DNA from: Spirodela intermedia
Taxonomy: Eukaryota > Streptophyta > Magnoliopsida > Alismatales > Araceae
NCBI GenBank assembly: GCA_902729315.2
Contig: LR746272.1
Span: 434,001 to 498,000, forward strand
Length of the DNA: 64,000 nucleotides
Direction: 5' to 3'
Numbering within the stretch: position 1 is the stretch's first letter; every line of letters begins with the position of its first letter. The notes under the pieces were generated by a model. The model made no database searches. It was not told the DNA's origin and saw only the letters and a list, made by a program, of their open reading frames with translations. Shown here in pieces: positions 60,201-64,000 of the stretch. The translations under genes were made by a program, and so were the position numbers.

Positions 60201-63088
60201 TACAGCAGCCAAGCGCAGATCAATGGCTCTTAAAAGCTCCTTCCTGCACAGCAGGCCATGGTCGGTCAACAAAGCTATAATGGTTAAAGGAGTTGTTCAG
60301 CACATCTAATGTTGTCAGAAAAGTTATGAGGAAATCTCTGTCATTAGATAGTTTCTGATACAAAAATATAGATAACTTGATTTCAAGGAGTTCTGTATTT
60401 TATATAAAATATGCATATCCTACCTGAGGACTAAGAACTAGGGAGTTTTTTTTCTAGGGATTTACTTTCTAGCTTCAGAGAATCTCTCTTCCATTCAGCA
60501 AGCCCAGTCAAGGGAGGATTCATGACGTTAATTTAAGTGTGGGATACCGACAGTTCCTCAGCTGCATGGCTGTAGAGATAAAGAATCGTCTTCCCAGTCT
60601 CTTATTCCAAGTGAAGAAACTTATTATGACTACTGCAGCAGTTATAATAGGTTTTATTCCATATCAACAAAGTGACTTAAGAAATGATTCCTTCAGGATG
60701 GGATATCATCTTTTCAAGCTCAAAGAAAACATTTTCTTAAAGACTCAACAGTGCAAAAAAATTACTTCCATTGCTTGATGAATCCAATGGGCAAATGCAC
60801 TAGAGTTTTCAGAACGAGTAGTAACTTTCATTACTAAAACGAATAAAAAAAAATTCACGGAAAAATGTACAGAACAGGAGTCTATGTTTTCTGCGTTGTG
60901 AGACGAGATCTTACTTAGTAACATCTGCTGCTGTTGTCTCTGCTGTTTCAGCTTCTTCTGGGTAAAATCACAAAGAAGGGAGGAAGTTGTGAGAATAAAA
61001 AGGACCATTGACCACGATATAAACAAATCATCTAGTTTAAGACGGATGAAAAGAGAAATATTTTTATCCAGATCAGAAGAAGACATTACCAATGCACTAA
61101 GCATTTGCAAGGATATTTAAGGGAGGCAATAAATTTAGGGATCTGGTGGACTTGTAGGACTTGATGTAAGGTCTTACTCAACTAATGCAGGCTATGCATG
61201 AACAATGTAGGAGTTGATTTAAACACAAATCATCCAGGTCAGAAGAAGACCTTACCAATGCGTAAGCATTACAACTAAGATTTAGATCATCCCCACCAAT
61301 CGGGTTCAAATGCGTTGGATATTCCACTGGACAGAAGGTCCGTGTAAGATCTTATTGGAGTCAAATGATATAGATTCCCACATAAAAATGGACAGGCTAT
61401 TGGACACCCACACAGATTCCTACATCTAGTTGTTTATCAACGGAAATTAACACGAGGCATCTTTTTTTTTGTGCTGTCCAGCCGAATGGATGTAGCCGGA
61501 TGTGCAGCATGTGAACTTATGTTTCCAATCGTCCTATCAAGAACAGTAAATTTTTGAAACAATGAGGGTCCCAATGCTTATCAGTAAAATGAGAGAAAGA
61601 TGCAGCCATGTTCGAAAGCACGCCTAAGAAGAATCATCAAGTGCATTGGCTCCAATCCGCTCACAACTTTTGATCAAGAGCAGGACGCCTGTATGTCTTA
61701 ATCTGAAAGTACATCTTTTAGCCTGAGTACTATGACAATAACGATTTGCAAGTAATCTCCTGAACTTCAACATCTCATGCAACGAAACTAAACAGGCACT
61801 AACAGTGGCTTTCACTGATCAATGAGAAATTCTTATTGGTCATCCATCCTCAACAAAATTTACGGCGTCACATAGATATGAATAGAGATGATAATGCAGG
61901 AAAAGCTTCACAATGTGACTGAACAAAGTGAAACAGTCTTCCTGTTAGATTATATGCATTAATATTTTTCGATTTGTCCACAGCTATAAATACGATTTTG
62001 ATGCAGTAATTAATTACATTTAGGATTCAAAAACCAGTGCACTAAGATGGAGGATCAATCGGATTAGGGAAACCTACAAGAAGGAAGCAGGTTTGAGCAA
62101 ACAGGACAGGTGCTTCTAGTTTTATCATTCTGTCGTTGTCTTGGTCAACATTGGGAATGAATGGAGTTGATGGGGCTAGAAATACATAAGAAAAGGCACG
62201 TATACAGAGTATCCCAATATCTTAGCATAATTACACTACTGGAAATCAGTAATCGATTAGAGTGTAATGTAAGGAAAATCTTCAATCCTAGTAATGGCAA
62301 TGCTCATCACAATGACTACCAAATAAAACCTAAACACTAAAAAGGTGACAAGGGGCAAAATCATCATACCTGGTGATGTCCCTGAAAGAGGATCACCAGC
62401 TCCCTGAGTGAGAATTTCCACTCTCAGTCCACGCTAAAAAGTGGAGGTTGAACCTCAAAAAAAAATGAAAAAACAAAAACAAAAAGGAGTATGCGGGAGG
62501 CATTTACCTGAAAGTAAATTCTTCTCGCTACTTCCAACTGAGACATCTCTGCATCAAGCGTACTGATCACTTCCAAGACTTCAGGGGTACTGACAAACCT
62601 GACAAACCTGTAACATAACTAAATTTTGACATATGGCAAGAAAAAACTCGGAAGTACGCATTATGCCTTATAATAGCGCTAAAATAGTGGCTTTGGCTCA
62701 TAGACAAGCACATTCCAAGAAAAATCAAATAATTATCAACTCGTAGTATCCACATGCATTCCTAACCTTTCAAGTGTTCCCTTATGAAACCATGAGCCAC
62801 CATGCCCACGCTTCTCTATCTCTAGCTTTATAGACTGGATAGACTGGGTTGCCTGCTCTTCTGCAGCCTTTAGGTGGGATACAAAGGGTTTGAGCAGCCC
62901 TGACGCAAGCTTTTCAGTCTTTCCATCGGCGGAAACAAACAATTCGCACCTGCAACCAAGTGAATGAGCACGGTATGGGCGCACATTCAAAAGAGAAAAA
63001 ACACAGGCATAGAGGCAGCATATACACACCGAGACCTCCTCGGTGACAGCTGAAATAGAGCAAAGTCAAGCGGAGTGTCAGAGTTCAT
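54290..63088 (-). CDS. CIP7: COP1-interacting protein 7-like
   Basis: Exons in coding order: 63030-63088, 62767-62949, 62508-62607, 62370-62403, 60915-60939, 60091-60243, 56220-58584, then 55531 down to a donor at 54346 or a read-through stop at 54290; about 1370-1390 residues. The N-terminus [20 protein letters not shown], then [55 protein letters not shown] and [10 protein letters not shown], is the CIP7 family. Arabidopsis CIP7 is a nuclear protein that binds the E3 ligase COP1 and promotes light-dependent pigment and chlorophyll gene expression. The middle is serine-rich and disordered with a charged coiled coil (about 850-970). A tiny exon (25 or 28 bases) joins the parts. The [12 protein letters not shown] block near the end is present, but the usual last block (FKLREDHLS type) was not found. 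The 3' end is therefore uncertain. Confidence 0.9.
58585..60090 (-). other. CIP7 intron 6
   Basis: A 1.5-kb intron with no recognisable nested gene. It contains the low-complexity flank next to exon 56220-58584 and no clear repeat array. Confidence 0.6.
60943..62369 (-). other. CIP7 intron 4
   Basis: A 1.4-kb AT-rich intron. A short segment around 61072-61110 is repeated at about 61231-61270 (shared word TCAGAAGAAGAC), a local tandem duplication of about 160 bases. No gene is seen inside. Confidence 0.6.
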
Positions 63089-64000
63089 ATTGCCAACAAT
63101 GCGGACAGAGAATCTCCACCTCGGTTCTTGATATACCAAGACCCACGTGAATGGGCGGCAGTAAGAGGTTATAGCCCACAGTGGTCGCCGTCGGCAAACA
63201 GGAACCCCCGAGCCACTGCAACCCTTGATATTCCCTTTCCAGAAGAAGTGGCAAAACGATTAGACCTTATGTACTACTGTTCTCGAAATCAGGAGCTCTC
63301 GTCGTCACTCCAAAAGACCCTAGAAGCAAGGACCTAGAAGGACCACGGGCGAGCCCCTAGAAGGGACCTTTTGAGTCAATGTCTCCCAAAGAAAAACTCG
63401 AAGAACGTCATCGATAGCACGACAGAATCCATTTAGGATAAAGATTAAATGAGAAGATTAAAACGAAGCCCTACAGGAAGATATGTCGCATTTCGGGACA
63501 GGACAGAATCCCTACAGAAGCCCTAATTCGATCCCGGAAGACAGTGAAACAGCGAGTACTCAAAACGAGAATAAAATTCCCAAAAAGCTAACCGATCCAG
63601 GACCAGCTCGTTCCTCCTCATTCCAAATAATGAGGACGGAGTTTCGCAAATGGGCAGCGGACATTCAAAAAGAGCACAGCGGGAGCCCATACAGGAGCAC
63701 GATGGGATCAGGTTCCTCTCCGAGAGCCCTCGACCAGCCGGCTCGATGTCCAGATCGGAATTGGAGAAGGAGGTAATGCCAAGCGTATCACAGCCTTCCT
63801 CATCCGATCAGGCATTGTTCGTCTTTGTAGGACTGGACATGTACAACCGAGCTCGGAAAGCACAGAGGACGGGACGGACAGTAGTACGGAGGAAGCAGGC
63901 TCCGTGCTCGTGCTCGTAGTCGGAACCGAATTCCTACCTGGCGCAGATCCTCCGGGGAGATCGGCGATTCAGATTCGCGAACTCCGGCATTGATCTCGAG
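63089..64000. other. Upstream region and probable leader of CIP7
   Basis: No coding gene is supported. The minus strand has a donor-like CAG|GTAGG near 63935-63942, consistent with a spliced non-coding first exon of CIP7 that may start near the window edge. The forward frames here are not from a known family. Confidence 0.4.

Noticed and set aside
54290-63088. Two separate genes at 54-58 kb and 60-63 kb
   Set aside because: Phases match across the introns and the order of blocks is that of a single CIP7 protein.

Overview
The window is nuclear DNA of a flowering plant. Every gene matches a plant family and is split by short GT-AG introns (two look GC-AG), and a chloroplast enzyme carries a transit peptide. 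Several genes are very GC-rich at third positions, the genome is compact (10 genes in 64 kb), and (GA/CT)n microsatellites are everywhere. This suggests a compact monocot genome, perhaps an alismatid such as a duckweed, but species is inference. No bacterial operon, CRISPR array, tRNA, rRNA or intact transposon was seen.

Layout: (1) 1075-9223 +, PHL, a Spt20-like, glutamine-rich transcription cofactor linked to phytochrome and flowering, with a 140-bp tandem array in an intron. (2) 9632-12472 -, peroxisomal-type 2-hydroxy-acid oxidase (HAOX/GLO family). (3) 12821-15182 -, SAP plus CCCH zinc-finger protein. (4) 17674-23928 +, plastid beta-ketoacyl-ACP synthase II (KASII), preceded by a 51-base G run. 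(5) 24766-34143 -, ribosome-biogenesis factor RRP12. (6) 34908-35426 -, small secreted pectinesterase/invertase-inhibitor-like protein. (7) 36920-37552 -, small membrane protein of unknown function. (8) 42416-44395 +, FMO1-like monooxygenase (N-hydroxypipecolic acid, systemic immunity). (9) 45152-46030 -, proline-rich plant protein of unknown function. (10) 50994-52878 -, DUF936 protein. (11) about 54290-63088 -, COP1-interacting protein 7-like (CIP7). That is eleven loci; ten have both ends well placed and CIP7 has an uncertain 3' end.

The two gene-poor stretches (about 37.6-42.4 kb and 46.0-51.0 kb) hold mostly microsatellites and promoter-like motifs. The genes are functionally independent; PHL and CIP7 both belong to light signalling, which may be chance. 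I rebuilt exon chains by hand: every listed exon set keeps one open frame with matching phases. The least certain points are the last intron of RRP12, the 3' end of CIP7 and the weak last splice donor of the CCCH gene. I found no convincing new multi-gene system. The most unusual signals are structural: the intronic tandem array, the G run, two GC-AG introns with the same donor, and CT repeats directly after four consecutive splice donors in the CCCH gene.
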